Assembly (NCBI GenBank): GCA_946894095.1 | Contig: OX335643.1 | Span: 3,893,036-3,957,035, forward strand | Direction: 5' to 3' | DNA: 64,000 nt | From: Incurvaria masculella | Lineage: Eukaryota; Arthropoda; Insecta; Lepidoptera; Incurvariidae | Shown here: positions 22,867 through 34,800 of the stretch, one piece after another | Position numbering within the stretch: position 1 is the stretch's first letter | How the letters are laid out: every line of letters starts with the position of its first letter | The notes under the pieces: generated by a model | Databases searched by the model: none | What the model saw: only the letters and a program-made list of their open reading frames with translations | Told to the model about the DNA's origin: nothing | Translations under genes and position numbers: made by a program

Positions 22867-25800
22867 CTCTGTAAAGACATACAATAAGATTATTGTATTT
22901 ATCTGGTGGGTAATCGGCGAAAGATGTGTTAGTCCTTCTGCGCTCTTGCTGCGGGTGGAATATTAGGCATTCATTGGTGCAGAATTGATCGAATTCCCTC
23001 ATATATTTTTTCATATCTTACGCCGGTTCATCCCCTCAACATGGATTGCTACTGTCAATAATATGGCAACTAGATTAAATGCCGGGACCTTTCTCAGATT
23101 AAACGGATGCATTTAACTGCGTGGCAAATACGGACAACAAGAAAAACAATATTTTAGCTTTTTATTCTGTCAGCCTCGGTAGCCCAGTGACGTGACGTCT
23201 TGCGATTCGATAAGCTGGGGTAAGCAACTCTGAGCGCGGTTGGGTTCTAGGGTTCTAGATGGATGACCGTTTGCAACAGTTGAGGCTGGCCGATGTTGTT
23301 ATAAATTCACACTTTACATAAAAAAAATCTCTGTGGTGTGAGAATCACCAGGAATCAAGATTAGCTTTTTGTTGGATGAAATTAGATACCAAATGTGATT
23401 CATATTGGAACAGTAGTTTTTAAATAATTAGTTAACAACGATTGCATAGGGAGCGCAATTTTCAAATGCTCACGGATTCACCTTGAAATTTAATAAATCA
23501 TCACAAATGTTACCTTGATCAACGTCTTTCTCGTCCTTCTTCGCCGCAGGACCCTTCGCTAGGGACCAGATCGGCGGCGGCGGCGCATCTCTGCGTCCGA
23601 GCGGCGCCAGGAGGTTCTTTCTCGGCTTCAGATTGGCGCCCATCAGAATCGGGTTGTTCACGTTCATCACGAACTTCTGGTCCGCATCGAAGCGGTACGG
23701 CGAACTCTCGGCCGAGCCATCTTTGGGGGAACTCCTCTCCAGCGAACCGTTCCCGTTGTGAAGGGTGTCCTTTCCGTCTTTCCTCAATTTCGCCATTTGT
23801 GATTCGATGGAAAACACCCCGTTCCTGGTGTCAATGCTAATCCCGGTGCCCGATTTCTTGTCCGTTTTTGAGGGTGAGCTTTTTGTAACGATTCCATTAG
23901 CAGCTTTCGCATTTCCCGGATCATTCGAACCCGCGCCATTCGCAGCTCTCACTCCACCCAACCCATTCGAAATCTTAATATTCGCTCTAATTTCGGCGGA
24001 GCTGTTCGTGTCTGTGCTGTCTTGTTGGGGCAGGGTTCTTGGAGAGTTTGATGGGATGGCCAGGGGACCATCGTTGGCCTTGCACTCGTCTTCCAGAGAC
24101 AACGGTGGGGCAGACGCCATGTACTGGCTGTACATGCTGCCGATCAACTCTTCAGTTCTTCTGAAACGGACAAGTAATATTTTCATTGAATTTTACAAAT
24201 CTTACAAGATCTAATATTTCCAACTAAGAATATATTCCTGCATATTCAATGAGGGAATATTGATTTAAATTGCCCCAACTATTGTAATTTAGATTAAATA
24301 CGTATACCAACCTAACCTAACCTCATCTAAACTTACCTAAACCTAACCTAACCTAACCTGACTGAACCTAGCCTATCCTAACCTAACATAACCTAAACTG
24401 ACCTTACCCAACATATCCTAAAGCGAACATATCCTAACCTCATCTGAACTTACATAAACTGGCGAAACGTTCATAGTATTTGGCGAGAGGATCTTGCGTT
24501 CGGTGGCCAAGGAAAACGGCAGTATCCAGGTGGGAAAATTGTCTAATATACTTCAACATACACCCTACATCTGATTTTAATTATAATTAATAATATGTAT
24601 ATATTCTGACCTGGTAAGCGGGATGATGACGGTCTGCGCATGCGCCACTTCACTCGGCCGATACATGCCGGCACCGAAGTTGTCCGTTCCGTTGCCCGCC
24701 ACCTCCATTATGCCTGTCAAGTGAACAGAGTAAACATATAAATAGTCCGTCATTTTATGTATTTTCTAAAACCATCGTTTCAGGTTACTATTTTGGTTAC
24801 ATGGGGTAACACTTACCGATCTGTGTAGTTCGCACGTGGTATGGGAAATTCTTGTTCGCGTACACAGGTAACGTCAGCAACTGTAAAAGTATCATCATAA
24901 ATTTAGTAACATAAATAAATTCCGTTTGTACTATTGATTTCACTCCATGCAAAATATGTTATACCCATTGATATAAATGTCTACGCTGTCCCATACCTAC
25001 CTAGCCTTGACAACTAAAGGTGCCCTTTTGTGTGTGTGCGCGTGTGCTTATCAGTCTTGAGCCGCAAGGCGACGAAGCAATTATATCTTAGTACAAGCAG
25101 AGCTACTACTTCATATTTCCAATATTTTCGCCATTTTCAATAGGTGCATTACCAACCCTAATGTATGTAAGTAGAATTTGCATTGCTGCATAGCTTTTCA
25201 TGCGGCTAGGATGAAAACCGGGCCTACATAGCAGCATAGCGTTCTACAGGTATGGAACCGGCAGCATAGCGTGCTAATCACGAGGATGGCGATGTGTCCG
25301 GTGAAGCTGATGAGCAGCAGCACGGCGGTGACCACGAACTCAAGTAATCACTTGTCGCTGTTAAATTGGATGGTCAGGATGAACAGGAATCTCACGTAGT
25401 AGGTAGTACAGCGTGCTACAAGTATGGAAACAGCAATAGAACGTCCGACTCACCAGGAAGGCGATGTGTCCGGTGAAGCTGATGAGAAGCAGCACGGCTG
25501 TGACCACACTCTCGCGCACCCACTTGTCGATGTACGAGTTGGCGGTTAGGATGAACAGCGGGCCCGCGTAGAACCACAACGAGCCACAAATAGAGAACGG
25601 ACAGTAAAACGTGCCCTGAAATGAGAAGTGATCGCCGGTTTAACTAACATGAAAATCTTATCTTTAGGTTCCCCTTAGGAACCGATGTAGATAGGTCATC
25701 CATAAATTAAGTAAAACCAAGCCATTTCTGGGAGAGTACTGACTGCAGATTACAGTCCAAGACTTCAGAAAGTCACCCTATGGTCATACCTTCTCGGGGA

Positions 25801-28800
25801 ACTTCTTGACGGTAAATACGGTAGCGTACACGAACATGAACCAAGCAAGGATGCGAAGCACTACCAGTCCGTAGCCCGCGGGGCTCTCGTACAAGTATAA
25901 AACCGCTCCGGGGTCAAATGACTGAAACATACGGAAAGAAACATTTAGTGAAATGGTGTGAACACAATAAGACATTTATGTAAGTGTTTATAATCAAACA
26001 CGAGAACCACTGACCTTTGCTTGGTAGACGAAGAGTAGGATATAGGTGATGTTGTAACAGCACATGAAAACTGTTAGTTTGATAGTGAAGGAGACTTTAA
26101 GACGTGCGCGCGTGATGGTGTATCCTTTGGCCATTAGCACAAGCACCAATAGAAATGTCATCTCAGACACTCCGCAGAGGAACTGGCCTGCAAGACGCAT
26201 AAGCATGAGCACCACTAGTAATGTCATCTCTGAGAGGGCCTGGACGTAGAAATGAGATCCCAAACATTCTGGTCTGCAAGATGTTTTATGTAACTTGATA
26301 TAGATGGCTAATTAGCCATCCTCTTACTGTCATGATATTAGCCGAACACACCGCATTCCTGAAGAAATACGCTACCACGGCTGGACCTTCGTAATGAGCA
26401 CGGCTACATTGAACTGGATGGAAAATACGGTTTTTTTTCTAACAGTGCGATGTTACTAACCCACGCGAGGTAAACCCTACCACCAGGAAGGGCAGGTGGA
26501 TTGCGAACTATGAAACAGCTCGCATTAGTGACGAAAACCAGAAACAGATATAAAAGATGTGCATGAATGGAGTGGGGAATTTGAACCTATGACCGCTGGT
26601 ATATAAGGCAGCTATTGAGTAAGAAGTATTCGCTGATCAAAAGCATACTCACCGACGACTTTAGCAGCCTCGCTGCCCACCCCGTTGATGGCGTAGCGCG
26701 CGTACGCCAGGCTCATGAAGATGACGCCGGCGTGCTGGGCGGCCACGGAGAGCACGAACAGCTTGTAGGTGGTGTGCAGCAGGTGGCGCGACTTGAGCTC
26801 CACGCTGCACACCGCTACGGCGGTAAGCATCAGGAGGTAGGCAAGCGTATAGGCGAGTAGCACTGGCAGGACGTCTGCGGAGGGGTATTTCAGTCGTTTG
26901 ATGTCAAAGTGATTGGAGATTCGTGATGTTAAAATATCTGGTAGTCCCTCGCAGAGACATCTTGTGACCAACGCGCTGAAGCATATTAATTCGGCGAATT
27001 AGTTTTATACACGATCCTTTAGTCGACTCTTAAGATATGCACGGGAAGATAATGTAGTGGACCCACTTGAATTTTGAAATAGTATATTTAAAATTTGTGT
27101 TAGATTTTACGCTAATCCATGCATAACTTCCGATCAAATTTATTACCCATTTCCAAATCAACCTTGGACCACCGCATATGGTGCATTTTGTGTTGACCTT
27201 GTGTCGCGCCTTCAAATCGACGCTAGTGAAGCGCGGGAAATATTGCTATAATTAGTTGCCTTTCAGCATTCATCTCGCATAGTCTTTTCAATCAAAATCC
27301 GTGAGTTTGGCAACCTAGTGCTAGTGATCTGCAGCCCTGAGAAGTTCCAGACAGCCTTCAGGAGCAGGCAGCGCCGCCGAGAGATCAGGGAAGACCAGGA
27401 TCACCGCCGTGCTGGTGAGTCCCTTCATCCTACCTGATTTCCGGTGTATTTTCTGAACATTACCCTCATCGTCTCACCCAGCATTCCATGTTTATTTTTT
27501 TTCTCATAATTTATATATAGTCCACTATTTACTCCACAAAATGTATTGCAGTTTTTGAGGATGCTAAGATAACGCTTTATTGAATGCGAGGATATTGCTT
27601 CAATTGTGATTTAAATAAAGGTAGAATATTAATGAACTCACAGAACTCATCGGCAGAGAAGTGTTCATGCCAGAAGTCACCTTCGCCGCCATTCGTCATA
27701 AGAAACTTGTACCGAATGTCCAGGCCCTGTAAATAACCGATGAGTGAGAGCGATCACCGTTGAAAATAATCCTTTTTTAAATGTAAAACACGACATATGG
27801 CGTACGACAGCCCCTTACCTAACTAAAGAGGTGTTTGAAAATTCCTGTTGGCTTTCGAAATTTTACAGGGGTTGCGAAAACCATGTAGGCCGGCCAGCAT
27901 GTTTGAAGGAACACAGGTTGAACCTTGGGGGAAATACATCGCCAGGCATTGCATTATGTAGTGCAGCTTATAGGTAAAGGATCATTCCTTATGGGCTATT
28001 TTAGTTACTGGGGTCCTGCAATAGGATTTCAAGTGTTATTGGGAAGTAGGGTATTTCACCATTAATGTACTGCACGCCTGACCGAAAACCAATCCTTTAC
28101 AAAGCCAAGATAACGTCTTGCGTGGAGTATTGTTCGCATTTGTAGGACGGCTCAGCAATGTACCTGGATTGGCTCCCTGGACTCTATACAGCGTCCTGCC
28201 GTGCATTTCGTCGACGACCCCGAGGTATACCTTGATTAAGAAACCGTCCAACTCCGAAGTGATATAGGTCTCTCTCTGTAGTCTCTACCATAGAGAATGC
28301 TCATCTAAGCTGCACAACGCTATCCCTTCATCCTTTTCTATCACCACTCGATGCGGAGCAGGAAGGGAAAGCACCGATTCACTGGCGATATTCCTAAAAT
28401 AAGAGCCAACACATTCTGCAGATCCTTCATATATGGGGTCGGTAAACATGGTGTGAAGAATGCACCATGGTTTCCGCAGCTCCTATGAAGGTTCCGAAAG
28501 CTCATGGGCGTCTTCGGGCACCTCTTATGTGAGGACCTGGCGTACGCCGCGCTAGAAAGAACAGCTATGCTGCAGATACTGACGTTGGGGCTGTCGCAGT
28601 TGCTGACCGCTATGAACCACCAGCGCTCGCGCGCCGACCGGAACCGCCTGGCGTTGTGGCAGGACACCACCAGCTTGCCGGTCGCCGGCGACGCCTCCGC
28701 CGCGACGCCTCCGCCACCGCCTCCGCCACTCAGGCGCCGCCGCTTCATACGCTCCGATATCTCGAACGAGCGCTTTATCTTGTGCTGGAACGTTTTATTA

Positions 28801-31800
28801 ATTACTAACGTCGGATTTAATCGCTCACTTGCATGTTCATCCGCAGTAACCAAACGTCAGAATTATACAGAATATTAGCTATTCGCCAGGCAAGTTATTT
28901 ACCATGGTAACGTTCTGTTTCTACTACAAAATGTATTGTGGGCGGTTAAATGATTGTCTGAGATTGGTTTACGGCAGTTATTTTACGCGAACATAGTTAG
29001 TAGCCGAACTGACTCGTCCAGTTCATCTTCAGGACCAAAAAAACTATGTTCTCCTTAAAAATCCTCTCCTTCTGGAATTACATAACTTACATGATTCCCA
29101 TCGTCTCCATCACCGAACAGCAACTCCACGTCCTTCAAATCGTTGCTCGTCTCCGACCCGTTGTGTGGCGAAATGTTCTCCCACATGGAGTCCTCCGGGT
29201 ATTCAGTGGCGGTCTCGTTGTCGTCCGCCGTCGTCTTGATCTCGTACCAGGTGAGGTTCGCGCCCTCCGTGGTCGGTGGGGTGGTGTCGGTCTTCAGAAA
29301 CCGGTGGTAGTACGAGGGGTCCTCGGTGGGTCTCCTCGAAGTGTTGAGGGTGTCGGGTGGTTTGGTCATGTTAACCGCTGGTTTCGCCGTGGTTGTGGTG
29401 CTGGAATGATGAATGAACGCGGATTGGTTGTTGCTCGGAATCCTATTCATACTTGATTGTTGAGGTTGCTCAAAAACCATTATGATCAAGTTCCATATTC
29501 GTTTATTTCCCTCCATTACGTGTAAACACACTCTTGGATTCATATTTTCGGATTCCGTATCCAAAGGGTGAAAACGGAACCCTATTATTAAGCCTCCGCT
29601 GTCCGTCCGTCCGTACGTCCGTCTATCACAGGGCTGTATCTCATAAACCGTAATAGGTAGGTAGCTGAACTTTTCCCAGATTGTGTATTTATGTTGCCGC
29701 TTTAACAACAAATAGGTAAAATTAAAAAAGTGTTTTTTTTTTTTGTTAAATCTTGTACGATGGTACGGAACCCTTCGTGTGCGAGTCCGACACGCACTTG
29801 GCCGGTTTTTGTATGTAAAAGTGGCTACGCATCCACCACACGTACGAGTTTCGGTTTCCGAATCCATCCGTCCATGCTCTCCGGGCGGGAGCGGTCAGCC
29901 TACTCACGTCTTGGTCGCCGGGAGCTCCCTGTCAGCACTGCGGAGCACGCAGCCGGAGAACTCCGTGTCGGGGTACCAGTGGGATAGCGGGATCACCTGG
30001 TTCTGTCCCACCTTGTTGAGCACGGCTTCGCGTTCCTTGCACGTCTGGGAAGTGTTATCACACAGCAGTATCATACCACTGGTCGCTTATGCAGGGCCAA
30101 TACATCTGACATTTTCATTCGAGTAAAAATTGGCCATTCCGCTTACTTACAAGAAATCTAACTAATTAACTAAAAGTAGTACTTTGTGACGTCACTTTGG
30201 CACATTTTGTATGGACGAAATCTCAAAGTAATGCAAAGAGACGTCACAAAGTACTACTTTTCGTTAGTCTTAGTTTCTGTTAAGACTATTTATCTCAGCC
30301 TTAGTCTGTATCTGAATTGGAGGTCTTACATGAGCGATTACATATGTAGCGAGGTTGAATGATTTAACAGAGATGTAAAAAGATAAAGAAAAAAAAAGAA
30401 ATTAAACGTATATTAACGGGGGAGGAGACATTTTTGGGTTTCCGTTTGTAGCGTCCGCCGCGCCGCCTTATGACGTAACGATACCAGGGGCGAGATTATC
30501 TTTTTGCATTGAGTGCGAGACAAGGACGCAACGGCATCGCTCCCAGCAAGGTGCGAGCGAGATGCTGCACCGGATCTCGGCACTGGTGCACAAACAGCGC
30601 TGTTTGAGTTAAATTCGTTAGACACAAGACAAGGACGCAACAGCAGCGCTCCCAGCAAGGTGCAAGCGAGATGCTGCACCGGATCTCGCCACTGGGGCCT
30701 TAGCGACGCCGATTGGGAATGTCGAAACACGCGGCAATCCTCCGCCGCGCCGCCCGCGGGACACGGGCAGAAGCGGGCAGCACCTTGAGACGCACGGTCG
30801 CGCCACGTGCTCCGACGAGTGCGGGTCCCGAGGCCGCGGAGTCAGGCGACATTAACAAAAACATGAAAACTTTCGCTCCCAAAGTTGGTTGAGCTGTCCG
30901 CGTACCACCCTTCGCGAATATCGGTGCGCCCGCCGTGCCGCCGTGTTCCGTATCCGTGTGAGCAGCCGGGCGTGATCTACTTCGAGGCCACACCCACGCC
31001 TTCCGATGTCTTCAGCCCGTGGACCAGCAGCCACAGCTTCCGCCGTGCCCTGTCACAGTCGCCGGTCCGTCATCTTCAACACGTAGACCCACCACCACAG
31101 CGTCGCCGTACGCCTGCTGGATCCCCGCACGGTACCTATACTCTAACGCCAGCCCCCCCCGTAGAAATCTACGATGATACCGCAAAGAGCGTCTATCAGG
31201 ACCACCCATTGAAGCAGAACACCGCCCATTCGACTACGCACGACCTCGGACCCACCCCGAGCTCCCGGCATGGAACCCCGGCCATTTGGATATTAGGTTA
31301 GGCTAAGGCCGTGTTAGAACACCGCCTTGATTGTTAATTATTTATAGTCTTCTTTGTGCTTCTAAATATAGGCTATTTTAGGTAGATGGTTAGATCGCCA
31401 CAGCCCAATTTTCTTAATTTGTAGGTGTCTTAAATAGGACAATGCCAGGGTGTATTTTTGATTGTCTGTTTGTGTTTTGAGCCTCAAATGGTCTATAATT
31501 TATTACATCTTTTTTTGTACCTACTGTAGTCTGTTAATTCGCTATTCATCGATTCCCTACAAATTCACCCATTCCCAACCTGTGAACAGCCTCCCCCACA
31601 CGCTGCAGAGCTGCCACCAAGTACTTTCATGAGATCCCTCCTCTACACATCACACTTTATACACCGGCGTAACCACCTGGATATCTTGTAGCCTAATTAA
31701 ATTACAACGAACCACCGGAAGATCCCTGGGCCCTTGAAACCCTATATATGTCTGTCGGTCTGTCCGTGGCAACCACTCCTACTTACTCATTTCTTCTAAT

Positions 31801-34800
31801 GCATCACACCCTTTAAATTAACAAGGCTACAATTGGCACCCGAACTGGTTTATTTTAATTCCCTATTTGTATATATTAATTATATTTATTTTATTATGGT
31901 ACGCCTCACTTGTTTTATACACTACAAATTAACTCTTCATTTCAGCCCTGACGGTAAGCAAATAGCGAATTAACAAAACTGAATATTAAATGTGTCAATA
32001 ACGAGTTGTGTCCACCAACGTAATAGGTATATAGGTACTTACGCACGTTATTTCATTTTAGAATATCGAGTCTTGCAATAGCGCACGAAGGCGGTAACTC
32101 TCGCTCTTATAGGTGTGCACTGTTTCCTTAGGTTTTTAGGTCATCATATATTGGAAGCCGAGAGCAGAGCATATTCTTTGTCTTTCTCTCATTTCTTATA
32201 AATATAGCTTATAGCACGTTGCGCGTGGACAAATCGCGAGCACGTGAGCACGTGACCGGCCAGTCCCGCGATCCGGAACTTCTTGGGTTGGTATGAAACA
32301 ACGAAATATAAAAAACTGAAATGTGCTGTTTCATTTAAGTGTATAACTTTATGTGTTCTTGATGCTTATGTATTGTGTGTGTAAATAACGTGTGTGAAAT
32401 TTTTTTTTCTTCTCGCTTTATTCTCTTGCGTTGAACACGTAGGTTATATTTGGAAGTCAGGTTAACTACGTGCTTATTGTTAATCACTCGTTAAAACAAA
32501 CCTTAATCTGTAGTTATCAGGCTTTCGTCTCGTTCGATCTAGTCGCGTGTCGCGTTAACGGAAATTTACGTAATTTTTTTTTAACTCATTTTAAGTAAGT
32601 TATTATAGGTACTACAAAATGGAAAGCCAGGACCATTCCGTGTGCATTGACATGCCAGAGGACCAATTAATGATGTATGACAATCAATCCATAAACTCAC
32701 AGTCGGAGGTTAATGTTGTAACACGTAGTGGTGGTGATTATGGACCCAGTTTTTTTTCCTTGGATAACGATTCCAACCAGTCATCTTCAAGTACCGTGGT
32801 AAAACCAGAAGGTCTCCACGAAAATTGTGTGTTCAACAAACATTACTACAACTTATCGTCCTGGAATCTAAAATATAGTGGTGAAACAGATGTACGTGAA
32901 TTCATTGCCCGTGTCGAAGAGCTTACTTATGCGCGGAAATCTAACTATGACATCGTACTGAGATGTTTCATTGATTTGTTGTCGGGCACTGCTTTGAAAT
33001 GGTTCCGTACCGTGAGGGATGGAGTTGCGAATTGGGACCAGCTTAAGAAAGCCTTGTTAGAGGAGTACGATAATATCGACTACGTTTTCGACACGGAATC
33101 CCGTATTCGCTCGTTAAAACAAAAACCTAACCAGAAGTTGTTAGATTTTGTAACAGATGTGAATGATTTGGCAAATAAAATCAAGGGTCAAATTTCCGAT
33201 ATCATGCTTTTCGAAATAATAAAACGAAATATGTTACCTAAGTACAATCAATGTCTGATTTACGGTACGATTAAAAATACTTGCGACCTTCTGGCGTATG
33301 GTAAGAAAATTGAACGTTTTAATAATGAGGCCCCCTTCAGTAATATCAAATCAGAGGTGTCCAAAGTTAACAGTTATATTCCTAAAGCCGAGACAGTGTC
33401 GACTTCAAACGCAAACGCTTGTCTCAAATGTAAAAATACGGGCCATTCTTTTAAAAACTGCCCGAATATTTTAATACCTATCTGCTTTGACTGCGGCAAG
33501 CTAAATGTCACGTCCAAAAATTGTCCCACATGTGCCGCGAAAGGTAACCAAAATTCGAGGTCTACGCCTCAGCCCCACTCTCGGTTCACATCTCGTGCTG
33601 AAGCGTCACACCAACGCAGCGGACAACAATACCCGCCGTGGTATAACAATAATGCAGGCCAATTTAGTGTTAGGCAACAGAATCCTCCAACTTATATTAA
33701 CAACGCCAACAATAACAATTTTAATGGCGGTCAATATCCTCGTTTTAGGCCAGTCTATTCAGGCCAATACAATAACTCTTACCGCCCTAGGGGTCAGCAA
33801 TACCGACCTTATTTTCCGAACGCGAGTCACCCCCCGGCGACTCACTTTCACTCATCGAACTACGCCGATAGCGCGCGCGAGCTGCCGCATAACAATATTC
33901 GAGCGATCGAGGCCCCCCCATCTCCCCCTCAATCTTCCGCTTCTCATACAAAAAACGGGTAAACGCACCGGCGACTTATACCTCCTCGGAAGAATGGCAT
34001 GACTGGTTAAAATTTGTTCATGACTTTCCGAAAGTTAGCCCGGTGCTATCAAACCAACATGGCGATAGGAGGCCTTACGTTCATTTCAAGTTAAATAATA
34101 AGGATTTTACAGCTCTATTAGATAGTGGAGCCGAGATAAATGTGTTTGGTAATAATTCACATCTTGAAATACTGAATATGGGATATACTTTAGACAAGTC
34201 CAAAATTTGTTCCGCCTCTACGGCAGACGGGACTAAACAATTTAGTCCAGGCTCAATCCATTGCAATATCGTGGTCGACGGCATTGAAATTCCACTTACT
34301 TTTGAAGTTATTCCAGAAATTAAATCTGATTGCATTTTAGGCACAGAATTTTGGGAAAAGTCCGGTCTATCAAAAAAAATTTCCGGCTGTATAAATAAAA
34401 AAATCACTTTCTCCATTCCGTCAGAATTTCAGATTTCTTCATTAAACATTGATGGGGCCATTAAAAAAATTAAAGATATTATTTCCAGCTTAGATATCAT
34501 TAAAAGTAAAATTTCTAGCTTTAACAGCCCCCGTTCGAGCAAACATTATAAGTTGTTGGATGAATCACTTACTAAGTTATTGTTAGCTTTGGACGACATT
34601 CCGTCTAATAATAACCCGGACATTAAGTCGGCCCGCAAAATAGCCGTCGCTTCTGTGCAAGAGTCAATAGATGTCTTAGAACGCAAAGCGTATCGGCCGA
34701 ATTCTCCCCCGCCCACCCTCCCTACGTACGTGCCGCTCGCGCCGGTCGGTGAAACCAAGCCTTCTTCCGGAGCGCTCAATGCCACACATCACGCTCAGAG

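Noticed and set aside
29055..29867. 270-codon minus-strand open frame
   Set aside because: Its N-terminal half is translated from a GGTTCCGTACC repeat and intron; only 29091-29400 is supported as an exon by phase and splice sites.
30413..31301. Several open frames in the LTR, up to 138 codons, repeated at 40672-41542
   Set aside because: They overlap on both strands in GC-rich LTR DNA, have no recognisable domain and are simply duplicated with the LTR.
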